NCBI GenBank assembly: GCA_024346835.1 | Contig: AP024867.1 | Location: forward strand, 434,001 to 498,000 | DNA: 64,000 nucleotides | Origin: Vibrio comitans | GTDB taxonomy: Bacteria > Pseudomonadota > Gammaproteobacteria > Enterobacterales > Vibrionaceae | Reading direction: 5' to 3' | Shown here: positions 1-8,663 of the stretch, piece after piece | Layout: every line of letters begins with the position of its first letter | How positions within the stretch are numbered: the stretch's first letter is position 1 | Notes under the pieces: model-generated | What the model was told of the DNA's origin: nothing | What the model saw: the letters and a program-made list of their open reading frames with translations, nothing else | Databases searched by the model: none | Made by a program: the position numbers and the translations under genes

Positions 1-892
1 TTTTTCGTAGCCATTTCGTCGTACCATCATGCTTATCTTTATGGCTAAAAAATAGATGTATATCTTTGAGCATTTCGACTTCTCGATCTTTTACACTCAA
101 TGCTTTTAAATGAGGATAGCGCTGAACATTAAACAAACCTGAGTGAGGAAAGATTAGATCGGTTCTCGCTATTGTCTCCAAGACAACAGAGGGCAGATCT
201 GAGCGTAATGCTACTTTTGGTATCAGAGCAAAGTCATCAAACACCTTCTCAGCAAATGTACGTCGAGTATTCCAATCAGCCACAATTAGAGCTGCTACCG
301 GATATTTCGATAATTCACTCACTTTAACTGAATTGCCTTGAAGAGGATGATCCTCTCGAACAATTACTTTGAAGCAATCTGTTGCCAACTTACGACTGCT
401 GATATCTTTGCGAGACAAGTCAATATCGTAATTTACGCCTATTTTTATGTCCCCTTTCACCATGTCCTCCAAACAAGTTTTAGACCAATTCACTAGGTGC
501 CATTCAACATTTGGCGCTTGTTTAGACAGTGCAGAGAATAAATCACATCCTATTGCCTGCAGAATAAAAGGAGATATCGCCAATGTGATTCTTCCTTGCA
601 GATCTTCCGGTTGAAAATCATTTAATGAATTCAGATTGTTCGCTAACTTCTCTAGCGTAGGGCTAATACTTTCAGACAAATCTTTCGCAAATGGGGTTGG
701 ACTCAACCCTTTAGGTACTTTCACAAATAGTGGATCGTTGAAATGGTCTCGAAGTCGATTGAGCGATTTACTGAGCGCTGGCGCAGATACGTGCAATCTC
801 AATGAAGCTTTCTGAAGGTTTTTTTCTTGGAAGATAATCTGAAATGTACGCAGAAGGTTAAGATCAAGATTGTTGTAAAACTGCTTAGCCAT
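1..892 (-). CDS. LysR-family transcriptional regulator, cut by left edge
   Basis: The reverse strand is open from an ATG at 892 to the window edge, about 297 codons without a stop. The N-terminus reads MAKQFYNNLDLNLLRTF, followed by a helix-turn-helix region (about residues 20-45, with QKASLRLHVSAPALSKSLNR), which is the LysR wHTH pattern. The rest fits the substrate-binding domain of the family. The 3' end lies outside the window, but most of the protein is present because LysR proteins are usually about 300 residues. It is co-directional with the secreted cupin gene upstream of it, separated by 143 bases. Effector and target genes cannot be read from the sequence. Confidence 0.88.
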   Translation of the reverse strand, partial: MAKQFYNNLDLNLLRTFQIIFQEKNLQKASLRLHVSAPALSKSLNRLRDHFNDPLFVKVPKGLSPTPFAKDLSESISPTLEKLANNLNSLNDFQPEDLQGRITLAISPFILQAIGCDLFSALSKQAPNVEWHLVNWSKTCLEDMVKGDIKIGVNYDIDLSRKDISSRKLATDCFKVIVREDHPLQGNSVKVSELSKYPVAALIVADWNTRRTFAEKVFDDFALIPKVALRSDLPSVVLETIARTDLIFPHSGLFNVQRYPHLKALSVKDREVEMLKDIHLFFSHKDKHDGTTKWLRK

Positions 893-1035
893 TTCAATAA
901 GTCCTTTTGTCGGCAAAATAATGCTGCAAAACTATTTAGTCTTGCCTATGTATCAAATGATTGTCATTAGATTAATAGCCATTATCAAGCGTTAACTGTA
1001 TAGGCAATTAAATTCGCGATGCAACTGTTTGATAT

Positions 1036-1425
1036 TTATTCCGCCTTCACACGCTCTGGCTTGCCTTTTTCATGAACGCGAAAAACGATTATCGTAGCAC
1101 CCTCTTCATCGGTTGTAGCTGTATGAACTTGATGTTGGGGGACTTTGGCAACTTGCCCTGCCGTCAAATGCAGATCCTCTTTCCCTTTTTGCCAGAGAGT
1201 GACGCTACCGTCGATAATATAGGCAAACTCCTCACCTGGGTGCCAGTGCTTAGGTAGGGAGGTCTTGGGAGGAATATAAACTCGACTAACAATAACCTCT
1301 GTGCCGGGCTTTCCTTCTAGTTCAGCAGACAATAAGTTCTCCAACTTAAGCTCGGTCGCTGAATGAGATGAAAAAGAAAGGCACACCAATCCAAATAATA
1401 AAAAGGGCTTTGTCATGCATTTCAT
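1036..1425 (-). CDS. Secreted small cupin-domain protein
   Basis: A 129-residue protein with an N-terminal signal peptide (about residues 1-23, ending SSHSA). It has a single cupin fold, with motif 1 HWHPGEEFAYIIDG (about 60-73) supplying two His and a Glu as metal ligands, and a motif 2 histidine in PQHQVH. The ATG at 1425 follows an AGAGGAAC ribosome site. Cupins of this size in the periplasm are usually metal-binding proteins or simple dioxygenase/isomerase-like enzymes. No substrate can be assigned. It lies upstream of, and co-directional with, the partial LysR gene. Confidence 0.85.
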   Translation of the reverse strand: MKCMTKPFLLFGLVCLSFSSHSATELKLENLLSAELEGKPGTEVIVSRVYIPPKTSLPKHWHPGEEFAYIIDGSVTLWQKGKEDLHLTAGQVAKVPQHQVHTATTDEEGATIIVFRVHEKGKPERVKAE

Positions 1426-1688
1426 CGCAAGTTCCTCTGTTCATGTGCAGTGGTTCTATTGTTATAGACCACAGCAGATACAAACTCATAGTTTTGCTGA
1501 ATGACTCAGTGCATTTAAATCCACTAGCTCTATGTAATCATTTGCTACCTTTAGTTACTTATTCCCTCTTCTACTTGCAAAGTAGAGCTTGATCACATGA
1601 AACGAATTGAGTAGTTCCGGCACTCTCTTACTGCAAATATAATAATACAAACAAGCAATATTGAACTGTCTACTGAGGAATAACCAAA

Positions 1689-2549
1689 ATGACACTTCGT
1701 AAAACAAAAATACTTGGCCTTGCCACGACCTTACTTTTATCTTCTCAAGCTTTTGCCATCACCTTTGATGACGTTGGTGATAACCGTGGTATCCCTGCAG
1801 ACTACGCTCAATATCGCCCAATACTTTCAGAATCGGAATTGCAGATTTCTGACCCTGCTGGCAAGAAAGGCAATAAGCTTTACATCGCGACCAACACCGA
1901 TTTCTCTGGCGTTGTGAACGAAGTATTTTATGTAGACAAGGACTCAGAGGCTTTCGTCTTTAAAATGACGGGAGATCACAAAAGAAACGAACTGCGTGTT
2001 CATAAGAACTTTAACACCTCTCTTCCACATACGTTCTACCATCTAAACGCAAGCATTGAACCAGTAAACCCTGAAGCTTCGATGAAAGACTCCACATCAA
2101 AGCAAAATGAAATCACTTACCTTCAAGTACACAACAAAGGCGTGACTGTAGATGGTAAAGACAACATTCCTCACCCACTTCTACGCGTAGTGTGGCGTGA
2201 AGGTGCTGGTGAAACAGCAGGACATTACTGGGCAGTAGTTAAAGACAATGCACTTATCTGTAAAGGTAAGAAAGGCAAAGAAAACATCGGTAAGCCAGCA
2301 TGTAAATCTGAAAATGCCTACAAACAGTACGATCTTGGCAAGGCAAAAGCGGGCGCAACTGATTTTAATATCATCGTAGGTAACAGCACCCTAATTGTGA
2401 ACGTTGACGGTAAACAAAAAGTAAATCACAACATCGAATACTGGAGCCACCTACTAAGCTACTTCAAGGCAGGTGTATACAATCAGTTTACTGATGGTGA
2501 AAGCGAAGCTCGTTTCTACCAACTTGAGTATCAAGTAGAGCACAAATAA
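1689..2549 (+). CDS. Secreted alginate lyase, polysaccharide lyase family 7
   Basis: A 286-residue protein with a clear signal peptide (1-23, cut after SSQAFA) and one PL7 beta-jelly-roll domain. The three family signatures are present in order: RNELR (99-103), a QVH motif (146-148; usually QIH) and YFKAGVYNQ (258-266). The Arg, Gln, His and Tyr of these motifs form the active site in known PL7 enzymes. It should cleave alginate (mannuronate/guluronate polymer) by beta-elimination outside the cytoplasm or in the periplasm. There is no carbohydrate-binding module and no other alginate gene nearby, so it is a single-gene unit ended by a strong terminator. Confidence 0.93.
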   Translation: MTLRKTKILGLATTLLLSSQAFAITFDDVGDNRGIPADYAQYRPILSESELQISDPAGKKGNKLYIATNTDFSGVVNEVFYVDKDSEAFVFKMTGDHKRNELRVHKNFNTSLPHTFYHLNASIEPVNPEASMKDSTSKQNEITYLQVHNKGVTVDGKDNIPHPLLRVVWREGAGETAGHYWAVVKDNALICKGKKGKENIGKPACKSENAYKQYDLGKAKAGATDFNIIVGNSTLIVNVDGKQKVNHNIEYWSHLLSYFKAGVYNQFTDGESEARFYQLEYQVEHK

Positions 2550-2565
2550 CTTAAACTCCCTGAAT

Positions 2566-2601
2566 AAAAAGCCAGAGATCGACTTGATCTCTGGCTTTTT
2601 A
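2566..2601 (+). terminator. Rho-independent terminator of the alginate lyase gene
   Basis: A perfect 15-bp inverted repeat, AAAAAGCCAGAGATC and its complement, with loop GACTT, ends in a T-run 16 bases after the stop codon. Confidence 0.92.
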
Positions 2602-2848
2602 TTTCAAGAAAGATCATTGCTTATAATAATTAGGTAATATATTCGTCATAATGTATAAGCGTTCAAACCCGTGACAAATACAACCAGATACAACTAGAAA
2701 TCCTCAGTTACATTTATAGGCTTATTTTGCTCAACTAATATTATATAGAATAGTTTTTCTATATAAATGCCACGTGAGTCACAGTCTAACTTAAATTATC
2801 AAGGCATCTTATACTTGTTGCATAAACTCATATAAAAGGATTTAGCTT

Positions 2849-3100
2849 ATGCCATCAAATACTTGCCAGCAGATTAACCCAGAGTTACATCTGGATAGCC
2901 TCGCTGTGCTTAAGTTATTGTCTTTAAAGCCTATGGGGACAGTCACACTAGATGAACTTGAATTCTTCATCTACCACTCTGTGTGTGAAAAGGTAGATAC
3001 TTTACTTAATTTACTAGAGTTTAATCAGTGCATTCTCATTGATGGTGAAAATATTTACCTGACTGATTTTGGCCTAGAGTATCTAGAGGTCAATGGGTAA
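2849..3100 (+). CDS. Small winged-helix-like protein, first of a tandem pair
   Basis: An 83-residue protein with no signal peptide or membrane segment. It starts at ATG 2849 after AAAAGGATTT. By eye it shares about 40 percent identity over its full length with the next gene: shared MxSN, LHxDSL, PMG, LNxLE, CI and a C-terminal LTDxGLxxxExN block. The alternating helices and the LTDxGLxYLE ending resemble the wing region of MarR/PadR-type winged helices, so a tiny DNA-binding or regulatory role is possible. I do not recognise the family. Confidence 0.7.
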   Translation: MPSNTCQQINPELHLDSLAVLKLLSLKPMGTVTLDELEFFIYHSVCEKVDTLLNLLEFNQCILIDGENIYLTDFGLEYLEVNG

Positions 3101-3276
3101 GAATATAAATTAATTATCGTATAAACAAAGTATCGATTAATAAATAAAATATATGCATTTGGAATAATGGTTATTCCATTAGTTCATACTCATCCTGTAA
3201 TCAAGATCACGAACGTTGTATTAAGTATGAGGCACATTAAAAGAAAAGATAATAACTAAAATAAAGGACTACAGTT

Positions 3277-3528
3277 ATGCAATCTAATCTATGCCCTCAA
3301 GTACATTCAACTCTTCACACAGATAGTCTTACCTTGCTCAGATATCTTACTCTACAACCTATGGGCTGCTGTCATTTTGACGAAATGAATTCATCAATCA
3401 CGGATTACCTTAACGAACCGCTAAATCGAGTATTGAATACATTAGAAAGTAGCGAGTGTATTCGCGTTGAAGATAGCCGCATCGCATTGACCGACTATGG
3501 CCTAGATTTCGTTGAAATGAACATTTAA
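3277..3528 (+). CDS. Small winged-helix-like protein, second of a tandem pair
   Basis: An 83-residue paralogue of the preceding gene, exactly the same length, starting at ATG 3277 after AAAGGA. The conserved core is LHTDSL, QPMG, DE, VLNTLES, CI and LTDYGLDFVEMN. The 176-base gap between the pair has no obvious terminator, so they may be co-transcribed or separately promoted. Divergence is spread through the middle (residues 31-52), where the two probably differ in specificity. Function unknown. Confidence 0.7.
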   Translation: MQSNLCPQVHSTLHTDSLTLLRYLTLQPMGCCHFDEMNSSITDYLNEPLNRVLNTLESSECIRVEDSRIALTDYGLDFVEMNI

Positions 3529-3575
3529 CGTTAAAACTGACAACGGCTTGTCACTGACTACCAGTTCAAATATGG

Positions 3576-4094
3576 CTAATCACACTCTATCCAGTATCTT
3601 GCCAAGGGATTTGGATAAACCTTACCAAATACAACGCTTTCTAGTTGGCCACCATTGGCTTCTATAACTTTACGTGAAGCCGTATTGTCTTCATCAGCCA
3701 CAACAAGAGCCTTAGCTAGACCGATCGCTTGGGCTTTTAGAAGCGCTTTTTTTAGCATCAATGTGCCATAACCCTTGCCTCTATAAGCAGGGGCTATGTC
3801 GTAGCCAATATGTCCCGCCTCTAAGGCAAGCAATTCAGTATCAATATTGTGACGTACTCGGATAGCACCATAGATATTCTTGTTTGCATCAACTAGCCAA
3901 AAATGACTGCACTGCACATAGTCCTCGACTAGGTTTATACCCTTAGCTTCATCCTTCAGACACTGAATGTAGGCGTTGAAGTTCAATACACCTTCTAGGT
4001 AATAATCAGAGTTAATCTCATCGTTCGCTGCAAAATCTTCATAAAATTGAGCAAACGATGACTCGAATTCAAGCGAGGGCTCAATAAGCTGCAT
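3576..4094 (-). CDS. GNAT-family N-acetyltransferase
   Basis: A 172-residue GCN5-related acetyltransferase. The acetyl-CoA pyrophosphate loop is visible as PAYRGKGYGTLML (about 107-119), preceded by the beta-4 strand AGHIGYDI and followed by ADEDNTASRKVIEANGG, the usual alpha-4 region. It resembles YkkB/PhnO-like cytoplasmic acetyltransferases; the substrate is unknown. It begins 37 bases after the MarR gene on the same strand, so the two probably form one operon with the regulator first. Confidence 0.85.
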   Translation of the reverse strand: MQLIEPSLEFESSFAQFYEDFAANDEINSDYYLEGVLNFNAYIQCLKDEAKGINLVEDYVQCSHFWLVDANKNIYGAIRVRHNIDTELLALEAGHIGYDIAPAYRGKGYGTLMLKKALLKAQAIGLAKALVVADEDNTASRKVIEANGGQLESVVFGKVYPNPLARYWIECD

Positions 4095-4131
4095 ATGTCG
4101 ATCTCCAAACTAAACCAATCAATAGGGTAAA

Positions 4132-4557
4132 TTACTCTGATAAATTATGAGTAAATTTTTGTGCGACGCTTAAGAATACTTTTAGTTCTTCGTCGCTTAA
4201 GTCTTGCTTCATTCTTGTTTGAATCGATTGCTGAGCTACATCAATCTGCTCACTCAATGAAATGCCTTGCTCTGTCAATGATAGGAACTGACTGCGCTTA
4301 TCTTCAGGGTTTGGCGACTTCACTATCCACTCGTTACCAATCATCTCTTTCACTAAGCGTGCGACTTGAGCTTTGTCTCTAGAGAAATGCTGAACGATAT
4401 CGTTGGCTGTGCATTGCTTTCGTTGCCTTATAAACGATAGGCAACGGACATGCATACCATTTAAACCAAGGTCGTTAGCCTGCAACTCAACACGCATTGC
4501 ATGTCGATATGATTGTACGAGTTGAAAAATCGTATCAGAGATTAGGTTTTTATCCAT
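4132..4557 (-). CDS. MarR-family transcriptional regulator
   Basis: A 141-residue winged-helix regulator. The recognition region DKAQVARLVKEMI (about 61-73) is followed by the wing EDKRSQFLSLTEQG, the family signature. It lies directly upstream of a GNAT acetyltransferase on the same strand. The typical MarR arrangement suggests it represses itself and that gene in response to a small ligand (inference). Confidence 0.88.
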   Translation of the reverse strand: MDKNLISDTIFQLVQSYRHAMRVELQANDLGLNGMHVRCLSFIRQRKQCTANDIVQHFSRDKAQVARLVKEMIGNEWIVKSPNPEDKRSQFLSLTEQGISLSEQIDVAQQSIQTRMKQDLSDEELKVFLSVAQKFTHNLSE

Positions 4558-4689
4558 TGATATACCATGAAGTTAGATAGCAGCACTTTAGTTAACTGTA
4601 TCATAGTTGAACTTATCAACCAGGTAAATTGGAAACCAATGAAAGAAAGTTAAACTGGTATGGAGAATGGTCGGGAACGAAGAGAGGCG

Positions 4690-4998
4690 TTATTCTACGA
4701 CGATATACTGAACAACAGAATCATCGAGAAGGCCAGACTTATCAATAGAGTCTAAATCTAGAACCTGTCCTAAGATCAAAGCAACCTTGATCACTATCGT
4801 TGCTATCGTTAGCACCAAAACAGCTCGATTCAAACTCAATTTTGCTAGGCTTTTACGCACTAGATCTTCAGATACATCGTTCTTTTGTGCAGACCAAATT
4901 GCTTTCCTTAGCGATTCCATCGATTTTGTAGCAGCCACAGCTAGTACTACTAGCAAAAGCACACTCAAAAAATCAAAAACAATAGGCCAAGACAACAT
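4690..4998 (-). CDS. Small predicted membrane protein
   Basis: The chosen start is ATG 4998, preceded by GGAG, rather than a GTG 24 bases upstream. The product is 102 residues. It has a hydrophobic segment near the N-terminus (about 4-22, VFDFLSVLLLVVLAVAA), a charged loop (KSMESLRKAIWSAQKNDVSEDL) and a second hydrophobic segment (about 60-82). This gives a two-helix hairpin with a short polar tail. I do not recognise a family. The opposite-strand frame in the same bases looks like a shadow. Confidence 0.6.
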   Translation of the reverse strand: MLSWPIVFDFLSVLLLVVLAVAATKSMESLRKAIWSAQKNDVSEDLVRKSLAKLSLNRAVLVLTIATIVIKVALILGQVLDLDSIDKSGLLDDSVVQYIVVE

Positions 4999-5325
4999 AC
5001 TTCTCCAGACGGAACAATCCACACAACAGAATGGAATTATAATAATACAATTAAACTAATGCCGTGGTCGGTTTCACATTTCTGGTTATTAATAATTACC
5101 AAAACGGCCATTATTGAGATCGTGATCACACTTCTATGAAATCGATGTAATTTACTTTCAGTATTAAATTACACAAACTAAATCTATCACATCACACCAT
5201 GCAAATTGTCATGCTTCGTAACTCACCACCATTTTATCGTTTAAAGATGACAGTTTTGTTGAACCAAAACTAAAAGGGCCCAGAGATAAGTCCTCTAGGC
5301 CCTCAATTACAAGTCTGGAGTAGCG
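4999..5325. promoter_or_regulatory. Intergenic region with possible CRP site
   Basis: There is no gene here. At 5115-5130 the sequence TGAGATCGTGATCACA has a good right half (TCACA) and a partial left half of a CRP site. It lies about 117 bases upstream of the small membrane protein gene. The rest is AT-rich with no other recognisable element, apart from the terminator at 5275-5303. Confidence 0.3.
5270..5304 (-). terminator. Terminator of the sodium:alanine symporter gene
   Basis: The inverted repeat AGGGCC with GGCCCT, extended internally by AGAG/CTCT, lies 22 bases past the symporter stop. On the minus strand it is followed by TTTTAGTTTT. Confidence 0.75.
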
Positions 5326-6828
5326 TTACTCTTTAGACGATTTCTCTAAACGCTTCTCCCAGTAGGTTGCTCCTTTGATTCCAAGCTTGACCGGATCAAA
5401 GGTGTATACCGTAACACCGCGCTTTTGTTGCTCTTCATAGTCTCTTAGAGCCTTGAGTGCAGGTTTAGACATAAAGAAGATGATCAAAATACCGATGATG
5501 TTTAACCACGCCATCAAGCCAACACCAATATCACCCATCGCCCAAGCAAGGTTTGCCGTTCTCACTGTTCCGTAGAAGGTCGCCGAGATGATAACGAGCT
5601 TAAGAAAAAACATCAGGCCTTCTACTTTGAAGGTACGGCGTATATACGCAACATTAGTTTCAGCAATGTAGTAGTAAGCCAAGATGGTCGTAAAGGCAAA
5701 GAAGAACAGCGCAATTGCAATAAACGGCTTGCCTATACCAGGCAACGCACTGTCGATAGCAAGCTGAGTAAATACAGGGCCATTCGCGCTAATGCTTTCC
5801 GAGAGGTTTTGTACAACAAATACACCCTCTCCCGCACCATGAACGTTGTACATGCCTGTAATAAGAATCATGAATGCAGTAGCAGAACAAACAAGCAGTG
5901 TATCGATATAAATAGAGAACGATTGAACCAAACCTTGCTGTGCAGGGTGAGCTACGTTGGCCGCCGCAGCCGCATGTGGACCGGTACCTTGACCCGCTTC
6001 GTTCGAGTAAACACCACGCTTAACACCCCAACCAATAGCAGCACCAAAGCCAGCCATAGGAGTAAAGGCATCACCTATAATCATCGCAAATATACGTGGC
6101 ACCTCAGTAATGTGAAGCAAGATGATAACAAAAGCGGTCAGTATGTAGGCCAGAGCCATAAAAGGAACAACAATTTGCGTAAAGTGCGCAATACGTTTAA
6201 CACCACCAAAGATGATAAAACCAAGCACTATCGCAATAAACGTACCGGTTAGGACTTTAGCAAAGCTGAACGTTCCCATAGCCGTTTCAATCGCAGGACC
6301 CGAACCAAATGCTGCTTCAACAGCGTTACCTATACTGTTCGATTGCACACCAGGAAGAAGTACACCACAGGCAAAGATAGTCGCAATGGCGAAGATCCAC
6401 GCATACCATTTCTGCCCCATCGCTTTTTCGATGTAGTACGCAGGACCACCACGGAACTGTCCTTCATCTTCCTCTTTATAGATTTGAGCAAGAGTAGATT
6501 CGGCGTACGCAGTAGCAGCGCCAAAGAAAGCAACAACCCACATCCAAAATACGGCGCCTGGACCACCAAAGCCTATCGCAGCTGCAACACCTGCAATGTT
6601 ACCTGTACCTACGCGACCAGAGAGTGAAACCGCCAGCGCCTGAAATGATGAAATACCTTTTTCCGAGCTTTTGCCTGATAACAACAAGCGCCACATCTCA
6701 AAGAAATGACGAATTTGCACAAAGCGCGTCAAGATGGAATAAAACAGACCTGCACCTAAGCAGAGGTAAATGAGAAAGGGGCTCCAAATGATTCCATTCA
6801 GAAAATCCACAAATTCTTGCATAATCAA
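5326..6828 (-). CDS. Sodium:alanine symporter, AGCS family
   Basis: A 500-residue integral membrane protein with about ten hydrophobic segments. It carries the AGCS signatures: SLSGRVGTGNIAGVAAAIGFGGPGA near residue 70 and GVKRGVYSNEAGQGTGPHAAAAA near residue 270. Members import alanine, glycine or serine with Na+. Length and domain order are normal for the family. It is a single gene with its own terminator. A partial CRP-like site lies about 90 bases upstream. The exact amino-acid preference cannot be told. Confidence 0.92.
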   Translation of the reverse strand: MIMQEFVDFLNGIIWSPFLIYLCLGAGLFYSILTRFVQIRHFFEMWRLLLSGKSSEKGISSFQALAVSLSGRVGTGNIAGVAAAIGFGGPGAVFWMWVVAFFGAATAYAESTLAQIYKEEDEGQFRGGPAYYIEKAMGQKWYAWIFAIATIFACGVLLPGVQSNSIGNAVEAAFGSGPAIETAMGTFSFAKVLTGTFIAIVLGFIIFGGVKRIAHFTQIVVPFMALAYILTAFVIILLHITEVPRIFAMIIGDAFTPMAGFGAAIGWGVKRGVYSNEAGQGTGPHAAAAANVAHPAQQGLVQSFSIYIDTLLVCSATAFMILITGMYNVHGAGEGVFVVQNLSESISANGPVFTQLAIDSALPGIGKPFIAIALFFFAFTTILAYYYIAETNVAYIRRTFKVEGLMFFLKLVIISATFYGTVRTANLAWAMGDIGVGLMAWLNIIGILIIFFMSKPALKALRDYEEQQKRGVTVYTFDPVKLGIKGATYWEKRLEKSSKE

Positions 6829-7155
6829 CTTCCCTATTGAATTAAAATTCTGTCGAAACAGTATCTTACTTGTAAGCTCGTTGTTAAAGGGTTTGTGTAA
6901 AAATAGACAGTAACGAGATGTAAATCACACTTAAGACACAAATATTCGACTACTGAATGATTATCTTAAGCCTCAATACTCTCTCAATAGAGCATAAAGA
7001 GTGAATAAAACCCTAGTAACACATCAATTATTGAATCAATGTTCTTACCTCTGTTCGACCCCATACCTAAATCCATACAATACATCGCATCAATGTCTGC
7101 TTAACCGAATAGCCCGGCTGACAGTCTTCTTTATGGATTCAAAAGGAATTAAGGT
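6829..7155. promoter_or_regulatory. Divergent intergenic region with weak CRP-like site
   Basis: There is no gene between the symporter and the DUF2799 lipoprotein. At 6914-6929, CGAGATGTAAATCACA has a full TCACA half and a 3/5 match on the other half of the CRP consensus, correctly placed for the symporter promoter. No other structure is apparent. Confidence 0.3.
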
Positions 7156-7668
7156 ATGAACCGCCTAATTATCGGTGCACTTATGGCCTCTTCATTGGTG
7201 GGATGTGCCAGTATGACACCGGAGCAATGCCAATCAGCAAATTGGCATGATGTGGGTTATCAAGATGGGAAAGATGGAAATGATCCTAGTATCGTTGATG
7301 ATTATACGACGGATTGTTTAGAAGCGAACGTTGTGGTTAACAAATCTCAGTGGCAGCAAGGTTTTAAACAAGGAACAGAGGTGTATTGCTCTGCTGATAA
7401 CGGTTACAAAGTGGGCTCTGAAGGTCGCACCTACTACAACGTATGCCACGACGAGCAGTTCTTAAAAAACTACCAATTAGGTAAAAAAGAGTATCAACGC
7501 CAGCAAAGGCTAATGAGCTTGGATTCGCAAATAGCAGATCTAGATAATCAGATGGAAGCGACATCAGATACCAAGAAATACAACAAGCTACGAAATCGTC
7601 GTAAAGACCTAGCGCACGAACGCTCTCAGCTACTTAACCCCGATATCAATTTCAATCTTAAGCTTTGA
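7156..7668 (+). CDS. DUF2799-type lipoprotein
   Basis: A 170-residue protein with a lipoprotein signal: hydrophobic start and lipobox LVGC with Cys17 as the lipidated residue. The mature part contains repeated YQDG/GxxxG-type turns (WHDVGYQDGKDGN, WQQGFKQGTE, YNVCHDEQFLKNYQLGKKEY) typical of the DUF2799 family. It ends with a charged coiled-coil-like helix (about 115-160, SLDSQIADLDNQMEA). It is probably anchored in the outer or inner membrane facing the periplasm. Function unknown. The start has an AAGG ribosome site. Confidence 0.82.
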   Translation: MNRLIIGALMASSLVGCASMTPEQCQSANWHDVGYQDGKDGNDPSIVDDYTTDCLEANVVVNKSQWQQGFKQGTEVYCSADNGYKVGSEGRTYYNVCHDEQFLKNYQLGKKEYQRQQRLMSLDSQIADLDNQMEATSDTKKYNKLRNRRKDLAHERSQLLNPDINFNLKL

Positions 7669-7673
7669 CTGAG

Positions 7674-7702
7674 AACCCTATCGAGCTTTAATCGATAGGG
7701 TT
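7674..7702. terminator. Inverted repeat between convergent genes
   Basis: AACCCTATCGA and its exact complement with loop GCTTTAA cover the short gap and the stop codon of the minus-strand gene. There is no long T-run in either direction, so termination strength is uncertain. Confidence 0.5.
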
Positions 7703-8151
7703 AAATCAAATTCAGCCATTGCCTTATCACCATGCAAATCAGGACAAATGGCAGTAATCCGTACATCCTGATTTACTCGCTCCCCAGTAGCTAACGTCTC
7801 TTCAAGCATTTCATCAATCAAGCGGCCATCGCGGCAAATAAAGTGAACATCACTTTCAGGACGCATCAAGAAATCGGCCTTGAGACCCTTAAAAGCGAGT
7901 GAGATCTTTCGCCCTTGCTTTTGTGCCTTCATAGCAGCCATAAAGCCACCAGCAACATCGGCCCCCATAACAAGGGCACCAATATACATACTGTTTAAAT
8001 GGTTCTTTGTTCGGCGTTTTAGAGGAATTTTGATCTCGACCATCTCTTCATCCATAGCCAGTATTTTTGGACGACTAAGCCAAAGTAAAGGGACTTTACT
8101 AAACCCAAAATAACTAAGATATAAGTTGGCTTTCTTAAGCGTAGAGAGCAT
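7678..8151 (-). CDS. DUF4442 hotdog-fold protein, putative thioesterase
   Basis: A 157-residue protein of the DUF4442 family. It has the hotdog-fold pattern of a long helix NSMYIGALVMGADVAGGFMAA (about 53-73) packed on beta strands, including LAFKGLKADFLMRPESDVHF. Such proteins are related to YiiD/PaaI-like acyl-CoA thioesterases. The catalytic residue is not obvious from the sequence alone. It converges on the DUF2799 gene with a 9-base gap. Confidence 0.75.
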   Translation of the reverse strand: MLSTLKKANLYLSYFGFSKVPLLWLSRPKILAMDEEMVEIKIPLKRRTKNHLNSMYIGALVMGADVAGGFMAAMKAQKQGRKISLAFKGLKADFLMRPESDVHFICRDGRLIDEMLEETLATGERVNQDVRITAICPDLHGDKAMAEFDLTLSIKAR

Positions 8152-8259
8152 TCACTGTACCGTCTAATCAACTAGTCATACCAGTTAATCAATCTGACGG
8201 TGAATTGTCAAAGAGTTGTTACCAAAGATGTTACAAAGAGACCGTTAAGTGATTAAGAC

Positions 8260-8541
8260 TCAACGACGTAAACAAGAAGTGCAACCTCGGCAGGCAGAAC
8301 GAGTGGAGGGTTCTAGTCGCCCGCGCTGGATTTTGCAGTAAGCGTTTCTTAATACTCTTCGTGCTGCAAACCAATCCTCTGGTTTGGCCAATAGTAGATA
8401 ACCATTAAAACGCTTAAACAGAGGCACACGATATTCATCAACAAATCGGCGATCAAAATCCACCTCAAAGTACTCAAACACTTGTTCAAGAGAGGTGAAG
8501 GACGCTAATTTTTGTTGAATATCACTAAAGCTCATACACAA
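8260..8541 (-). CDS. NifW-like protein with cysteine-rich C-terminus
   Basis: A 93-residue protein. Residues about 4-75 match the nitrogenase-stabilizing/protective NifW pattern as I know it: LASFTSLEQVFEYFEVDFD, then VPLFKRFNGYLL, then a helix ending RVLRNAYCKIQRG. The last 15 residues add a Cys cluster (ACRGCTSCLRR) that could bind metal. No nif gene is visible in 64 kb, so nitrogen fixation must not be inferred. NifW-like orphans occur in non-fixing vibrios with unknown function. The alternative start at residue 3 (MSFSDIQ) is equally possible. It is transcribed away from ppiB. Confidence 0.7.
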   Translation of the reverse strand: MCMSFSDIQQKLASFTSLEQVFEYFEVDFDRRFVDEYRVPLFKRFNGYLLLAKPEDWFAARRVLRNAYCKIQRGRLEPSTRSACRGCTSCLRR

Positions 8542-8663
8542 TCAGTAAAAGAAGTTTGCTAGATTTTACCGTAAAGTCACCGCTTAGTCTCTGCCGAAGC
8601 TTAGGGTTGATATTCCGTGTATACTCAGTGCTTATTCCAAATCTAAAATGGCAACTCAATAGC

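Noticed and set aside
4787..5059. 90-codon plus-strand frame overlapping the small membrane protein
   Set aside because: The minus-strand frame has a GGAG ribosome site and two proper membrane segments; the plus-strand frame has Ser/Thr/Lys-rich non-protein-like sequence.
5809..6252. 147-codon plus-strand open frame inside the sodium:alanine symporter gene
   Set aside because: Low-complexity, Asn/Arg/Lys-rich translation antisense to a clear family protein; no ribosome site. A shadow frame.
8260..8541. Nitrogen fixation because of the NifW-like gene
   Set aside because: No nifHDK or other nif gene in the window. A NifW-like orphan alone does not show diazotrophy.
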